Of a stretch of 64,000 bases of DNA, positions 35,082 through 47,366 are shown one piece after another. The DNA is from Carya illinoinensis (Eukaryota; Streptophyta; Magnoliopsida; Fagales; Juglandaceae). The position numbers and the translations under genes are program-made. The stretch spans positions 30,402,254 through 30,466,253 of the forward strand of contig NC_056765.1 in the NCBI RefSeq assembly GCF_018687715.1, in the 5' to 3' direction. How positions within the stretch are numbered: position 1 is the stretch's first letter; each line of letters begins with the position of its first letter. The notes under the pieces are model-generated. The model ran no database searches, had not been told where the DNA came from, and was given only the letters and a program-made list of their open reading frames with translations.

Positions 35082-36505
35082 TTATTTGATTTTTTTTAAA
35101 AGATTATGACAATATCCTTTGAACATTGTATGTGTACTTTTACTCATTGACAGTTTTTTAAGATTCGAATTACCTTCCGCAAACACGTTTGTTTTTAGCT
35201 TGTTTGAGATTAAAATATACTTTAATATGTAAAACCCAAACAACCTAATTTTTCTATTAAAAAGCTTTTAAGGCTATTTAAGTACTTTTTAAAACTTCTA
35301 GCGCAACTCCAAATAAGCCCATAGTGTGTTTGATTACTAGTATTTTGGAGATAATCTTTTTTAACTTTCATATATCCGATATGAGAGTAAGTGCAAGTTT
35401 GGTTTCTTTTCAGGCTAGTTTCTTTGCAAATCAAAGGTCAGATATATTATCTTTATTTTGTGAAGAAGACACAAAAAAGAATTATACCAAGTGAAAGTAC
35501 TCAGCTCACAAAAATAGGATTGATGCAAACTTGACAATAATGTCTTCCAAATAAAATAAAGTGAGAATATATACAAATACAAACTAATACCTACAACTGT
35601 CACAAAATTGTCGTGCATTCAAAACACTATTGGACATGTAGTTTCATAAATTATGTTCTTTCTATTCTATGATAGGCTAGAGTTTTGAGCCACCTTTCCA
35701 TTCCCGCCAATTCCCAAACTCGTTCTCCATAAGTGTTTTTTATCAAGCAATAATTCTTTCCTTGTTTTTGGTCAAATCTTATAATTAAAACAGCACGTTA
35801 AAATCTATTAGGATTTTGTAGCCCTTCATATATACTTTGTCATATAAGGGGATGAAACAAATTGAAATTGTTAAAATGTCTTTTATGAAAATTTTTACTA
35901 TAGCACATGGCATAAGATAAAAGCTATGAAAGTATTTTAACTAACAAACAAATAATATCTTCCATTAATTCCAAATACATTTATATCTCTAAGCGTCAAA
36001 CCTAATCGATAATATTTCCTACACTCTTTAAGCAAGCTCAGATTTGTTTTTTTGGAAGAAAAACTTCTATTTTTGTATATAATTAATCATAACAAGTAAT
36101 ATTTGTCATGTAAAAATCAATCTACATTCATATGAATACTCGGTCTAAATGTACAAGCCTAGCTAATACATTAGTATTGTTAAGAAAGTTATAAGTTAGT
36201 TATACATACCCTTTTGTATCTCGTGAATTCTTTGTACACTTAAATTGAACCAACTACAGGTTGCATCTTAGCCATCTCAAGAAGTTTGGATTCATTTTGA
36301 TAATTTATTTTTATTATATCAGCAATATATACAACACTCTTTTTTAGAAGAGAAAATATTGAAATTAATTTCTAGTTGCATGTATGCTTTAAAAATATAA
36401 TAAAGAAGTATATATATATAGATTTGATATATGTAACCTCTTCTTTAGTTTTGCATTTGCAAGGAAATTTAAGTTTTTGAAAAGATAATCCTTCTCCTTT
36501 CTAAT
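35082..36505 (-). repeat. Left arm of a large inverted repeat (protease-derived)
   Basis: The reverse complement of this arm matches 36639-38177 over its whole length. Near-identical stretches include GTGTACAAAGAATTCACGAG and the following intron start. Others are the CACATAATTTATG-type 3' flank and the AT-rich outer part. The arm carries a minus-strand protease exon (about 36190-36310) with at least one stop. It also carries a FDQKQGKNY-like exon near 35770. Confidence 0.92.
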
Positions 36506-37660
36506 AAAAATCAAACATCCAGAAGAAAAACTATCAAAACTTTCTATTCAAGAGCTTATTAACTGTTGCGAAGCAAATCAACAACTACCATACAATTATA
36601 GTTACATGAAAACATTTGAATGGATACAAACAAACGGAATTAGAAAGGAGAAGGATTATCTTTTCAAAAACTTAAATTTCCTTGCAAATGCAAAACTAAA
36701 GAAGAGGTTACATATATCAAATCTATATATATATATACTTCTTTATTATATTTTTCAAGCGTACATATAACTGAAAATTAATTCTAATATTTTCTCTTTC
36801 TTTAAAAAAAGAGTGTTGTGTATATTGCTGATATACTAAAAATAAACACTCAAAATGAAGCAAAACTTCTTGATATAGTTAAAAAGCAACCTGTAGTTGG
36901 TTCAATTAAAGTGTACAAAGAATTCACGAGATACAAAAGGGTATGTATAACTAACTTATAGCTTTCTTAACAATACTAATGTAGTAATTATGCTTGTCCA
37001 CTTCAATAATGGGCCAAGAGAATAGTGTGAATGTATAATTGGTTTTCACATGGCAAATATATATTACTTGTCATAATTAGTTATAGCAATAGAAGTTTTT
37101 CTTTCAAAAAAAATAAAAAACCCAAGTTTGCCCAAAAGCCTTAAGAAGAATTGTAGATTTGATTTGACCTTTAGTGATATAAATATATGTGGAACTAATG
37201 GAAAGTATTCCTTCTTTGTTAGTCAAAATACTATCCTAGCTTTTATCTTGTACCATGCTGCCATGCGCTATAATCAAAAGTTTCAAAGAAAACTTCATTG
37301 GTATTTTAACAAATTTAATTTTTTTTTCCTCCCATTATATGATAAGAGTATTTATGAAGGAACACAAAATTTAATAGTGAATGAATAGCTAAACATGTTT
37401 TAATTATAGGATTTGGCCAAGAACAAGGAAAAAATTATTGGTTGATAAAAAAAACCTCTGAAGAACGGGTTGGGGAATTAGCAAGTATGGAAAAGTCCCT
37501 CAAAACTCTAGTATACCAGAGAATAAAAAAGAACATAATTTATAGAACTGCATGTCCATTAGTATCTTGAATGCATGACAATTTTGTAATAGTTGTAGAT
37601 ATTAGCTTGTCTGTGTATATATTCTCAATTCATTTTATTTGAAAAACATTATTGTCAAAC
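36501..37660 (+). pseudogene. Papain-like cysteine protease pseudogene, inverted-repeat lineage
   Basis: Exon block 36501-36706 is open and carries SIQELINCCEANQ, FEWIQTNGIRKEKDY and further C1A-like sequence. Exon block about 36811-36940 is open with IVKKQPVVGSIKVYKEFTRY, the stretch before the active-site His region. A donor GTATGT follows. The exon with the active-site His is not recognisable: 37110-37390 holds unrelated-looking sequence. A last exon from about 37411 has GFGQEQGKNYWLIKK but then diverges where NSWG should be. The active-site Cys exon is missing, so it cannot be active. Confidence 0.75.
36506..36638. other. 133-bp spacer (loop) of the inverted repeat
   Basis: Unique sequence between the arms. 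It is read on the plus strand as the protease stretch from PEEKLSKLS to WIQTN and belongs to the right-arm copy. Confidence 0.88.
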
Positions 37661-38177
37661 TTGCATTAATCATATTTTTGTGAGCTTGAGTATTTTCTCT
37701 TGATATAATTTTTTTTCGTATCTTTCTCACAAAATAAAAATAACATATTTGACTTTTAATTTGCAAAGAAACTAACATTGAAAAGAAGCCAAACTTGCAC
37801 TTACTCTCAAATTGGATCTTTAAAAGTTAATAAAGATCATTTCCAAAATACTAGCAATCAAACACACTACTAACTTGTTTGAAATTTTTTTTTTAAAAGT
37901 TTTAAAAAGTACTTAAATAACCTTAAAATCTTTTTAATGGAAATATTAAGTTATTTGGATTACATATTAAAGTTTTTTTTAATCTCAAATAAGCTGAAAA
38001 CTACGTTTGAAAAAAAAAAATCATTTTGAAGCTTTTACTTAAACGTGCTTTCCGGAATAATGTAGAAGGTAATTCTAATTTTAAAAAGAATGTTAGTGAG
38101 TAAAAATACTAATATAATTTTCAGATAATTACAATTTTCAGTGATATTGTCATAATCTTTAAAAAAAATCAAATAAT
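36639..38177 (+). repeat. Right arm of the large inverted repeat
   Basis: Inverted partner of 35082-36505. The outer approximately 330 bp (37850-38177) also resemble 61895-62160, so that part is a dispersed AT-rich repeat that was already next to the protease 3' flank. Confidence 0.92.
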
Positions 38178-38252
38178 AGTCAGTACCACCTCATAAAGTA
38201 CTTTTATAATTTGTGTCCAAACAAATGTAACATATTAGAGAGTGCTTTATGT

Positions 38253-38445
38253 GTGGTTTGGATAGTAAGTTGAAATAGAATGAGTTGAGATGAAAGTTGA
38301 AAATTAAATAAAATATTATTTTTCAATATTAGTATTGTTTTGAAATTTGAAAAAAGTTGAATTATTAATTATATTGTGTAAAAACTTGGAAAAGTTATAA
38401 TGATGAAATGAGATGAGATGAGATGAAATGATGTTTGTAAATCAA
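38253..38445. mobile_element. MITE family A, copy 4
   Basis: TGTGGTTTGGATAGTAAGTT start, GAGATGAGATGAGATGAAAT near the other end. It abuts a LINE fragment. Confidence 0.75.
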
Positions 38446-39960
38446 GCATTGTCTTTTGATGGTCATATCATATTCTCTATTTTGGTTAATGGTTACCCAA
38501 TTGGATTTTTCAATAGTTCATGCGGTTTAAGACAAAGAGATCCTTTGTCTCCTTTTCTTTTATTCTTGTTATCGATGCTTCAACTAGAATGATTAAAGCG
38601 GCAATGGATGGGAGTTTTTTGTTGGGATTTTGGTGGGAGATGAGTCTCGGGGCAGCATAAATGTCACACATCTTATTTTTACAGACGATACTTTAATTTT
38701 TAGTGAGATTAATTAGGAGCATCTTCGCTCTTTGAGATCCCTCTTGCTACGTTTTGAATTAGTTGCTTTTGGTCTTAGAGTTAACTTATCTAAGTCTGAA
38801 ATAGTTCAAGCGGGTTTTGGATTTGGCTAATCTCTTGGGTTGTAAGGTCTCATCGTTACCTATGAGATATCTTGGTCTTCCTTTGGACACTCCTCACAAA
38901 TCTTTGATGATTTGAAATAATGTGATTGAGAAGATTGATATGAGGTTGGCTAGTTGGAAAATGATATATTTACTTAAAGGGGGAAGAATTACTTTGATTA
39001 GGAGTACGTTGTCTAATCTTCCAACGCATTTCCTTTCTATTGTTCCTTATGGGTGGCAAATAGAATTGAAAGGATTTTTTTGAAATTCCGGGGCAGTAAT
39101 GGGGAGGAAAGAAAGTTTCTCTTGGTAAGTTGAAACAAATTTTGCTCACCAGTTTCTTGTGGAGGATTGGGGATTCAAAATTTGAGACTATTCAACAAAG
39201 TTCTACTTGGGAAATAGCTATGGCGATATCACATTGAGAGGGATGCGTTATGGAGAAATATTATTGATGTTAAATATGAGAGGGTGTGGGGGAGTTGGTG
39301 TTCTAATGAAGTTAGAAGTGTGTATGGGGTGAGTTTGTGGAAGTCCATTTGGATGGATTGGGGCCAATTTGTCAATCATTTTAAATACAAGGTGGGTGAT
39401 GGGACAATGATTAATTTTTGGCATGATATTTAGTATGGGGATACGGCTCTTAAGAATGTTTATCCTTCCCTCCTTATGATTGTAAGAGAGCAAGAAGTTA
39501 ATTCCTTTACGCTTTTTTATTGATCTGATTCCTTTACTTTTTTAAACAACAATCTCTAAAGGAACGTAAATTTTATTTGAGATGTACACGATTGGGAAGT
39601 GAATGTCTTTTTTTTTAAAAGCTTAAATAATATGAAAACTGTTCAGGGAAGGGAGGATAGTTTGGCATGGATTCACATTGGAAATTCCAGATTTTCGTTT
39701 AGCTCCTTTTAAAGGCGTTAACTTGTCATTGTATCAATAAATTCCCTTCAAAGTGCATTTGGAGATCTAAGGTGCCTAGTAAGGTTGCATTATTCTGCTT
39801 GTTGGAATTCCTTGAAATTTTGACCACAGAAAATTTTTTACCATGGAGAATTTGAGAAAGCATGGATTATTTGTTGTGGATTGTGCTCATGTGTAATAAA
39901 GATGGACCTGGTGAATATGTCGACCATCTATTTCTTCATTATGAGGTGGCTAAGACTTGG
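38446..39960 (+). mobile_element. LINE fragment (RT C-terminal half, zf-RVT), plus strand
   Basis: A broken frame carries [13 protein letters not shown] (RT motif), the place of the FADD box (here mutated to FTDD-like near 38680) and MRYLGLPLDTPHKS. Further on are GRITLIRSTLSNLPTHFLS, a WHDI stretch, and a zf-RVT-like end with KVALFCLLEF. There are multiple stops. Orientation and sequence differ from the LINEs at 27 and 58 kb, so it is a separate lineage. Confidence 0.85.
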
Positions 39961-40695
39961 GGTCGTGATAGATACGCACCCACAAAATCCACATTATTGT
40001 CATAACACCAAAATCACAATTTTTTCATTATCACAACACAACCAGAGAAGCAGAGCACAATTAATAAAATAATAGCAAGTAAATGACATTAATAATGTAG
40101 ATGTATGTCAGACAATTATTGGATAGCATGGCATATTCCAGTAAAGAATAATTATAGTCTTGCCACCGGTGGACAACCAGTTCACAACTTGGGTTTAAAA
40201 AAAAAATTAATAAAAAACTATGTAAATTTATTTTATAATTTTGTAAAATAAAATATTACTTAACCTCCTCATTATTATTTTTTAATGTCACTATTAGAGT
40301 ATTTTATTTATTTATTTTACTTAGTAGTAATTAAAGAAGTGACTCCTAATAAAATTATATATTTTTTTATTTGATGATAAAAAATGTTTAAAAAATATGT
40401 AAGATATAATAATAATAATAATAATAAACAATTTTATCAATTTTATTAATGATAAGTTGATAAAATTATATTACCGTAAACCGGTTGTTAACCAGTTGGA
40501 AGGTATCATTACTCTACAGTAAAATAACACAGAACAACACACATTCATCGCATTTCACAATTTTCTACAACTACATTCCCAACGCTCCATCCGCACCTAG
40601 GCCGACATTCATCACTAACTACGACATTACTTTATCCCAACGCTCCACAGGCCCCAGACCACTTTCATTCACAACCATACTGCATCCATAATTTA
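39961..40695. other. AT-rich stretch with a possible MITE
   Basis: CCACCGGTGGACAACCAGTT near 40165 and AACCGGTTGTTAACCAGTTGG near 40480 could be the ends of a 320-bp element, though the pairing is imperfect. A (TAA)n run lies near 40409-40426. Confidence 0.4.
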
Positions 40696-41770
40696 TTGAC
40701 TGTTTTCTACATTAGTACTTCAAGAGTCGGTCTGGAATTTACTTACAAGGCGAAAGGGCAAATTTCTGGAGGATCAAAAGCGCAGACTAAAGCATCCCGC
40801 GAGCGAGTGCATGCGTTGTGTGGTGGCCGCTGGAGGGACGGAGCACGGCGGCAGCAGTGGCAGCGCATAGTGGCAAGGACGGATCTGGTTGAAATAAAGG
40901 GCCTACGACTGGGAAAATTCTAATGGGTGGCAGAACAGTGGCGATAAAGGATGGAGGAGGGAGGTTTCACGGCGGGAGTGGCGGTTGTCGGCGGAGCAGA
41001 ACCCCAAAAAGGTGATCTACACTCGGGTTGGGTGAATCTGGGAGGAGAAGGGACCGAACAAAGAGGAGAATGTGAAGGATGGTCGGACGACAACGAGGGA
41101 GCTGCCAACCGCGGCGGTGCACGGCGGAGATCTAGGTAAAATTTCTAAACCCACGGGCAGAAGCAACAGAGACAGAGATTAAGAGATTTTAAGGGAGGGA
41201 GAGGGGACTGAAAGAGAGGAACACAGAGACGAAAGACTGAGGCGTCAGTGCACGGCGATACAGCTGAGTTTCATGGCACCTACAGTCAGAATTGTGGAGA
41301 ATCGCGCAGTAAGAATCATGAAGAATGGTGTGGAGCCAGGCACGGCGGCTAGCGGCAAAACACAAAGAAGAGAGATAAGCGGGCAATGAGAAGAGGAGGA
41401 ATCGTTTGAGGCTCCACGTGGTCACTGTGCGAAACAGGGGAGGAAAGTGGGGTACCGTGAGATAGAAAGGGAGTTGGGGTGCGACTTGCGGTGGTTGTTG
41501 GTCACCATGCGGTGGCTGATTGCGGCGACGTCTATACTGAGGGAAGAGAGGATGCGAGACAGAGGGAGAGTGAGAGAGACCTACGGTAGGGGCATGACAG
41601 AGAGAGAGGGACGAAGCCTTACGGATGGCTGCCTGAGACATCGCCGATGTCAGTGGTGTGGGGCGCGGCTACGGCGGAGAGGGAAGATGGCTCACAGAGA
41701 GAGAGAGAGGTCGGGGCCTCGGGTACTGTGCGGCGCAGAAGGAGTGAGTGAGGAAGAGAAAAATAAATAG
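40696..41770. other. GC-rich island of unknown nature, about 1.1 kb
   Basis: Strongly GC-rich compared with its AT-rich flanks, with CGGCGG-type triplets and purine runs. Several short frames are open on both strands (for example 41447-41770 + and 41641-41189 -). They are low-complexity, rich in Arg, Gly and Ser, and match no family. It may be part of a transposon or captured 5' gene sequence. Confidence 0.4.
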
Positions 41771-41963
41771 TTGGGCTACTGGGCGGGACGCCCAGGTTTT
41801 CCTTTTTTTCACATTTTTTTTAATAGATTTAAATATTTTTAAAAAATAAAAAAATTTACAAATATATTAAAATTACTTCCACAATCACTAAAACAAAAAA
41901 AATTTTACCAACGGTCACTTGGCTGCATACAAGAGTTTTCCAAAAAGAGAAATCCTAAAGACC

Positions 41964-42047
41964 GGTCGAACTAATGTTATCCAAATAATAGTCTACCAAT
42001 AATTAGGTCGGACTAATGTTATCCAAATAATAGTCTACCAATAATTA
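41964..42047. repeat. 42-bp direct tandem repeat, two units
   Basis: GGTCG(A/G)ACTAATGTTATCC starts both units, which are almost identical. Confidence 0.92.
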
Positions 42048-42059
42048 AGTGACACGTAA

Positions 42060-42840
42060 GCTTTTTACCACAGCTATCTTGAACCAGCACAACTTCAGAA
42101 AATCCTTAGCCCCCTTCACACCTCACCTCCTGATGATCTCAGCCCCCTTCGCCCCCCCCTCTCGAAGCTTAGCCTCTTGCGATCTCAGCCCCACGCAGTC
42201 CCTTCGCACCCCCTCGAAGCTCAACCCTCTCTCGATGTCTCAACCCCCTTCACATTTGACTCGCTTTCTATTTCCCCACTATAAAAAGACTTCAAGTTCT
42301 AAAGGTCTACACGTTGTCTGATTCCTCTCCCCTGTCTCCATACCTATCACGAAAATGAAAAGAGACTTGAATTTTATTTCTTGTCAATACCAAATGACTC
42401 TTCCTTATCAACTCAGAAATCCTAGAAGCAAAAACCAAGGAAAGAAGAATTTTGGAGATAGCAAATGCTGGATTTCCTCCTGAACTAAGGAGCAAAGATA
42501 AAATTGATTACAAGAAAAATGAAGAAATGAGAAGAAAAAATAGGTTTTATTTTCTTCAGCTGAATCAAATAGCACACAAGAGGGAAATATTATACGAAGA
42601 TGAAAGGATCAGAGTAGGTATTTGGATAAAACCAAGTTTCCCTTGAATGCTCTGAAAAAACACCTGTATAGAGGAAAGTCAAAGATACAAATTTGCAAGT
42701 TGAAGAAAATGGTCTCCGATCTAAAGTCAAAGATACAGATTTGCAAGTTGAAGAAACGCTCGTGCGAAATCAAATTCGTCTCTTGCAAAGATGATATTTT
42801 GTGTGGTGGAGCCTATTAAAATTATTGTGTATTTCCTTAC
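42060..42840 (+). other. Promoter-like block with TATA box and short frames
   Basis: 42120-42250 is a C-rich stretch with repeated CTCAGCCCCCTTCGC and CCCTCGAAGCT phrases. CTATAAAAAG at about 42281-42290 is a good TATA match. Downstream, frames 42452-42646 and 42622-42819 overlap in different frames. The second holds a 50-bp direct repeat encoding KSKIQICKLKK twice. No family was recognised; a lone promoter or LTR remnant is possible. Confidence 0.3.
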
Positions 42841-42933
42841 ATGGCAACAGGTGAAAGGAGGGCTGCTCATGGCGATTAATAGCCCGACCGCTTAGAAGCG
42901 CCTATGTTCCAAAAGAAATTAGGGTTGTCTCAA

Positions 42934-42957
42934 CCCCCCCCCCCCCCCCCCCCCCCC
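42934..42957. repeat. Run of 24 C
   Basis: Pure cytosine homopolymer in an AT-rich region. Confidence 0.95.
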
Positions 42958-43077
42958 TTCTCACCTTGCACAAAACAGCACCGTTTAGTAAAAATGGTTG
43001 GGCCTTGATTCTTCCTTCCTCAACTAGGCTTCCATACAGGCCAAGCCCTCAGTACTACTACACACTCAATAACACTT

Positions 43078-43290
43078 GGGCCCATTTGGATTTAGAGTTG
43101 ATTTCAACTCATTTTATCTTATCTAATCATTATAATTTTTTTAAATTCTCATACAAAATATAATAAACAATTCAATTTTTTCAAATTTCAAAACAATAAT
43201 ATATTAAAAAATAATATTCTATTAATATTTTATTTAAATTTTAATTTTCATCTCATCTCAACTTATTATTTAAAATTTCCCTTAGGCCTG
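43078..43290. mobile_element. MITE family A, copy 5
   Basis: GGGCCCATTTGGATTTAGAG start, ATACAAAATATAATAAACAA core, CATCTCATCTCAACT near the far end. Confidence 0.75.
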
Positions 43291-43474
43291 ATTGGATGGC
43301 CTCTCATTTGATCTATACACATGGGAGAGTTTTGGGCATTCAAACGGTAAGTATTTCATTTATAAGTTTTCAAACTCGTCTCATTGCTCTTGACATAAAC
43401 ATTAAAAAGCAGCTATATAGTGAAAATCACTGCCTCATCTTAGTGACCTATCTAGCGTCTTCCTCCTTTTCCCC

Positions 43475-44000
43475 CTTCTTAGGATGGCCTCTCATTATAT
43501 AATAATTGTATAATTAATTATGTAATTTTCATCTAACCTATCACCATTAACAATATAAAATTTTAAATATGTAATTACAAATTAATATTCTATTAATTAA
43601 TGAATGTATATTATCAATTAACCTATCACCAATTCACCAGTAACTAATTACTAACATATATATCTATGATCTAATTAAAGTTATTAGATAAACTTTTTGT
43701 AAAATATCTAAGTTGTAAGTAAATATAAAGGAATTACAAATATTATTGTAAATTGTAATTAATTAATGTATGATATCAATTAACTAACCTATCACCAATT
43801 CACCTTTAATATTATTTAAAATATAATTTTTATATAGTAATTATGTAAGATAATGATGTAATTATATAGTAATTTTTTTTAATGAGCTAGTTACATAATC
43901 CATATTAATAATTCACTTAATTCTAATTTTAGTAATTTAAATCATTTTGTATTAATTTATTTAAAAAATGAAAATAAATAAATCTGTCCAGACCGGAGGT
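43475..44000. repeat. AT-rich stretch with repeated AACCTATCACCA phrases
   Basis: The phrase occurs at about 43535, 43620 and 43785 with similar flanks, suggesting diverged repeats of irregular spacing. No gene. Confidence 0.55.
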
Positions 44001-44334
44001 GGTCCCTATGGGTGATTGGTCCGGCCTGAAAAAATGATGGCATCATGGGACCGGACCAACCGATTTACACCACTGTCATATGCGATTTCTCCTCTTCACA
44101 CCCAAGCCTTGTTGTCTTCACCGAGTTCATCCAAGGGCAAAGGAACGGAACCTCAAATCCCCACGGTAAGATACCAACTCACAAATTATAGATTTTATTA
44201 CAATAAATAAAAATTTACATTACAATATTCAATTTTATTTGAAAACATAATTACGCCACACATATTTCAAAGTTTTCTAATAAATACAATAATCAATAAG
44301 TCATAATTAGAAAATATTGATGACATGTTTTGCA

Positions 44335-45608
44335 CGCCTAAGGGCTGGGCCCTATGTGGTTCGGGTCTTTAGTTCCTAGGGCCTGCAATGACAAAGAGAA
44401 GGTAGAAAATGGCGGCCCTGGGGTAGCCCCGTTAAGCTTTTAATGCCTAAGTCAACAATAACTCCTCAATATATTGTGAGGTAGAGTGTACAGTAGCTAA
44501 AATGCTCTTATCGAAAGGATTTCAGGTTCCAGTCCCCTTACCTGAACACCGAGGGAGCCTTATATATCCAGTCCCCCGGAGCCAGAGGACCATACCCTAC
44601 TACTTGGGTGGAAGGGATGTCCTCTCGAAGCTTCCTACACCATACCGCCTTTAATGCAATGTGGACTTTTGGGTTTAGTCATTAATGCGACGTAGTTGTC
44701 TAATGAATTCATTTAATTCGGTGTGGTCTCTTGGTGCTGCTTCAAGTCCCGTCTCTTCTCCCTGGCATGTCTCCTTCCCCTTCCGCTAGTTTGGCTTTCT
44801 ACGCTCCCTATGTAATGTCCCATCCTGGCCCTGTTAATCTGGTTCAACCCACGCGGGCCACGGGTCTCTTTTGGGACCATGAGGGCCTCTATGGGCTTGG
44901 GTCAGTAGGGGTGTAAAAAAAAAAAAACTGCTGAACTGGTAAATCGGATCGAATCGATGGGTTTGGTTCGGTCCGATACCGGTTTTATTTTTCTTAAAAC
45001 CGATCAAAATCGGTTCGGTTCCAGTTTTTCTTTTTTTTTAAACCAAACCAGACCAGTCTGTATATAGATTTTAATTTTTTATATTGTATAAGAGTTTTAT
45101 ATATAATATATAATTATATATAAAATAGTTTTGTATTATATGATAAATTACTAATTAATATAATATTAAATTTTAAAATCTTATATCACTATAGTTTATT
45201 GTATTAATAGTTATACTAATATTATATAGTGTATATTAATAGTTACACTAATGTTATATTACTATATATTATAATATACTACAATATATTATCATTATAA
45301 TATTATATACTATAATATACTAATATAATATATTAAAACTGGAAAACTGGATCAAAACCGGTAAAATTGGAGGTGCTAGTTTAGAATGGTTACTGGTGCA
45401 TAACCGATTTTGAAAAATACAAAATCAGTGCATACCGGTTCGGTTCTAAATTTTATCCAAGGTTTTATTAGGAAATTGATCGAACCGGACTGGTTACACT
45501 CTTATGGGTCAGGCCTTTCGAGCCTTTTAGGCACGGTGGGGATCCCCTGATGTTTGGTCTGGGCTGGTTCTCACGGGCCTCAGGCCTAGGACAAAAATTC
45601 CCCTAACA
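44335..45608. mobile_element. LTR-like block, GC-richer, interrupted by a nested element
   Basis: The outer parts (about 44335-44905 and 45505-45608) form a continuous non-AT-rich sequence that ends GACAAAAATTCCCCTAACA. It resembles a solo LTR of a plant retrotransposon. Clean TG start and target duplication were not found, so the outer limits are approximate. No coding domain is present. Confidence 0.4.
44898..45512. mobile_element. hAT-like MITE with perfect 8-bp target-site duplication
   Basis: TGGGTCAG occurs at 44898-44905 and 45505-45512. The 599-bp element between them starts TAGGGGTGTAA and ends TTACACTCTTA, which are inverted ends. Its subterminal regions are rich in CGGTTCGGTT-like and AACCGG motifs; its core is AT-rich and noncoding. 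Confidence 0.9.
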
Positions 45609-46009
45609 AGAATAATATATTTCAGAAAAGAAATTGATAAGTTTGTGAGTATTGAATATAAGTGCATTTTGGGGTCTTATTAGGAAATTCACAACTAATA
45701 AATTATTTAAAACAAATCTACAACATAATTCATATACTTATTTATTACAATAATCAAAATTATTATAATTTATAATTAGAATAAAAAATGACGAATTTTT
45801 TACATATAGAAAAATAAATAGATAAAAATATCTTTTAAAAAAGAGAAATTATAAATTCCAACCAACAACTTCCAAATATATTTTTGGATTTAAATTTATT
45901 TATGATAGATTTTTTAATTAGCCATAAATATTATTTTTTATTAATATATTCATAACTATTACTTAATCATTATCAAATTATTTTTAATAATTGGTGGGAC
46001 CCACCCATT

Positions 46010-46176
46010 TATCAAGTTCCAAAAAGTCAAAAATATCTCATCTCATCTCATCTCACTATCCAAATATATACTTTTTTACAAATTATTTTATCTTATCTTA
46101 ACTAAAAAAATCTCACTATTATTCAAAACATCTCATTTAATCTCATTTGAACTACGTATCTAAACCGGGCCTTAAT
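46010..46176. mobile_element. MITE family A, copy 6
   Basis: ATCTCATCTCATCTCATCTC start and CTAAACCGGGCCTTA end. It is shorter than the other copies. Confidence 0.65.
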
Positions 46177-46518
46177 GAAAAATCTTACCACGGACTTCAC
46201 ATGGGTTGGGTTTCACAAAATCCAGGCCGAAACCTGCATTTCAAAATTCGAACCTACTCAATCCTAGCGAATATGAAACCCAGGTTTCGGGTTTTAAACC
46301 CGAAAAAATCTTCAGCCTTAAGTAAAAAAAAAAAATATTGGATTTTTTTTAAAATGCATTTAGTTAAAAAGGTAATTAGTTGTTTATAATTTTATTTATT
46401 TTTTTATATAAAATTTAGTTTTTATTTTAATATATTTTTATTATTATAGACAATGTTCAATGTATTAGTATTATGATATTCAACATGACCTCTTGAAAAA
46501 ACTTTAATAAATTGTAAG

Positions 46519-46554
<36 letters not shown>

Positions 46555-46784
46555 TATGTTAATTTTCAACAATATTTTTTCTTGAGAATATTGTAATAAG
46601 ATATAAGCTTTTAGATTAAAAAATCTATAGGCTTCTGAAAAAACAAATTAAAATCTAAAAAAAAAAAAACCTGATTCTAAAAAAATAATATACAGCCCAG
46701 ATATCAGGTTTTCGAATTTCAAAAATATGATTTCATCCAGATTTTGGCCTAGGTCATAACTAGGGCTAACAAGAGCCAAGTTAC
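46177..46784. other. AT-rich intergenic stretch
   Basis: Contains GGTTTCGGGTTTTAAACCCG near 46282, a near palindrome, and AT microsatellites. No gene. Confidence 0.45.
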
Positions 46785-47366
46785 TCTATGGAATTTTTAT
46801 TGCTAATCAAACAAAGTTATACATCAGAATCAAGATTACATAGCTTATCAACCAAAATCATATTGGAAATAGCATCTTGTCCATCTTCAATCCAACAAGT
46901 TCAGCCCTCTAACTTAGTGCCATCTTTGCTAAGCTATGTGCTATTGGATTCCCTTCTCTATATGTAAATGCAATGTTCCAGTCCTTTGCTCGCTTCAGAA
47001 CTTGCTTGATGTCCTCAATGACTTGTCTATGCCATTCCCATGTTTCTTCAGGCTTTTGTACTGCATTGAAAATCACTTCAGCCTCACCATCTAGAGTTAC
47101 TCTTTGAAAGCCTAACTCTTGACACAGCTCCACTGCCAGACTTGGACATAGTTTCATTTTCTCTGTTCACGTAAAGTAGCTAAAGTTTCTGCCTGCCCAT
47201 CTCGAACTATTATTCCAATTCTCATTATTTTGTTTTCTGATTCTATAGTAATACCAAAATTTACTTTGATACAGTTTACATTGAGGCTCCTCCACTTTTG
47301 TAGAGCTCTTGCTGTCACATTGTTGTTGGAGTTTTCATCTGATATCTGTTGATCAGCTTGTTTAAA
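46785..47366 (-). mobile_element. LINE RNase H-domain remnant abutting segmental copy 2
   Basis: The minus-strand frame 47157-46909 carries ELGFQRVTLDGEAEVIF and REGNPIAHSLAKMALS, the RVT_3 RNase H end. It stops exactly where the duplicated block begins, so it was inserted at, or helped form, the duplication border. Confidence 0.8.

Noticed and set aside
44500..44660. Possible tRNA-like sequence in the LTR-like block
   Set aside because: The TTCCAGTCC phrase is not followed by an acceptor stem or the other tRNA arms.
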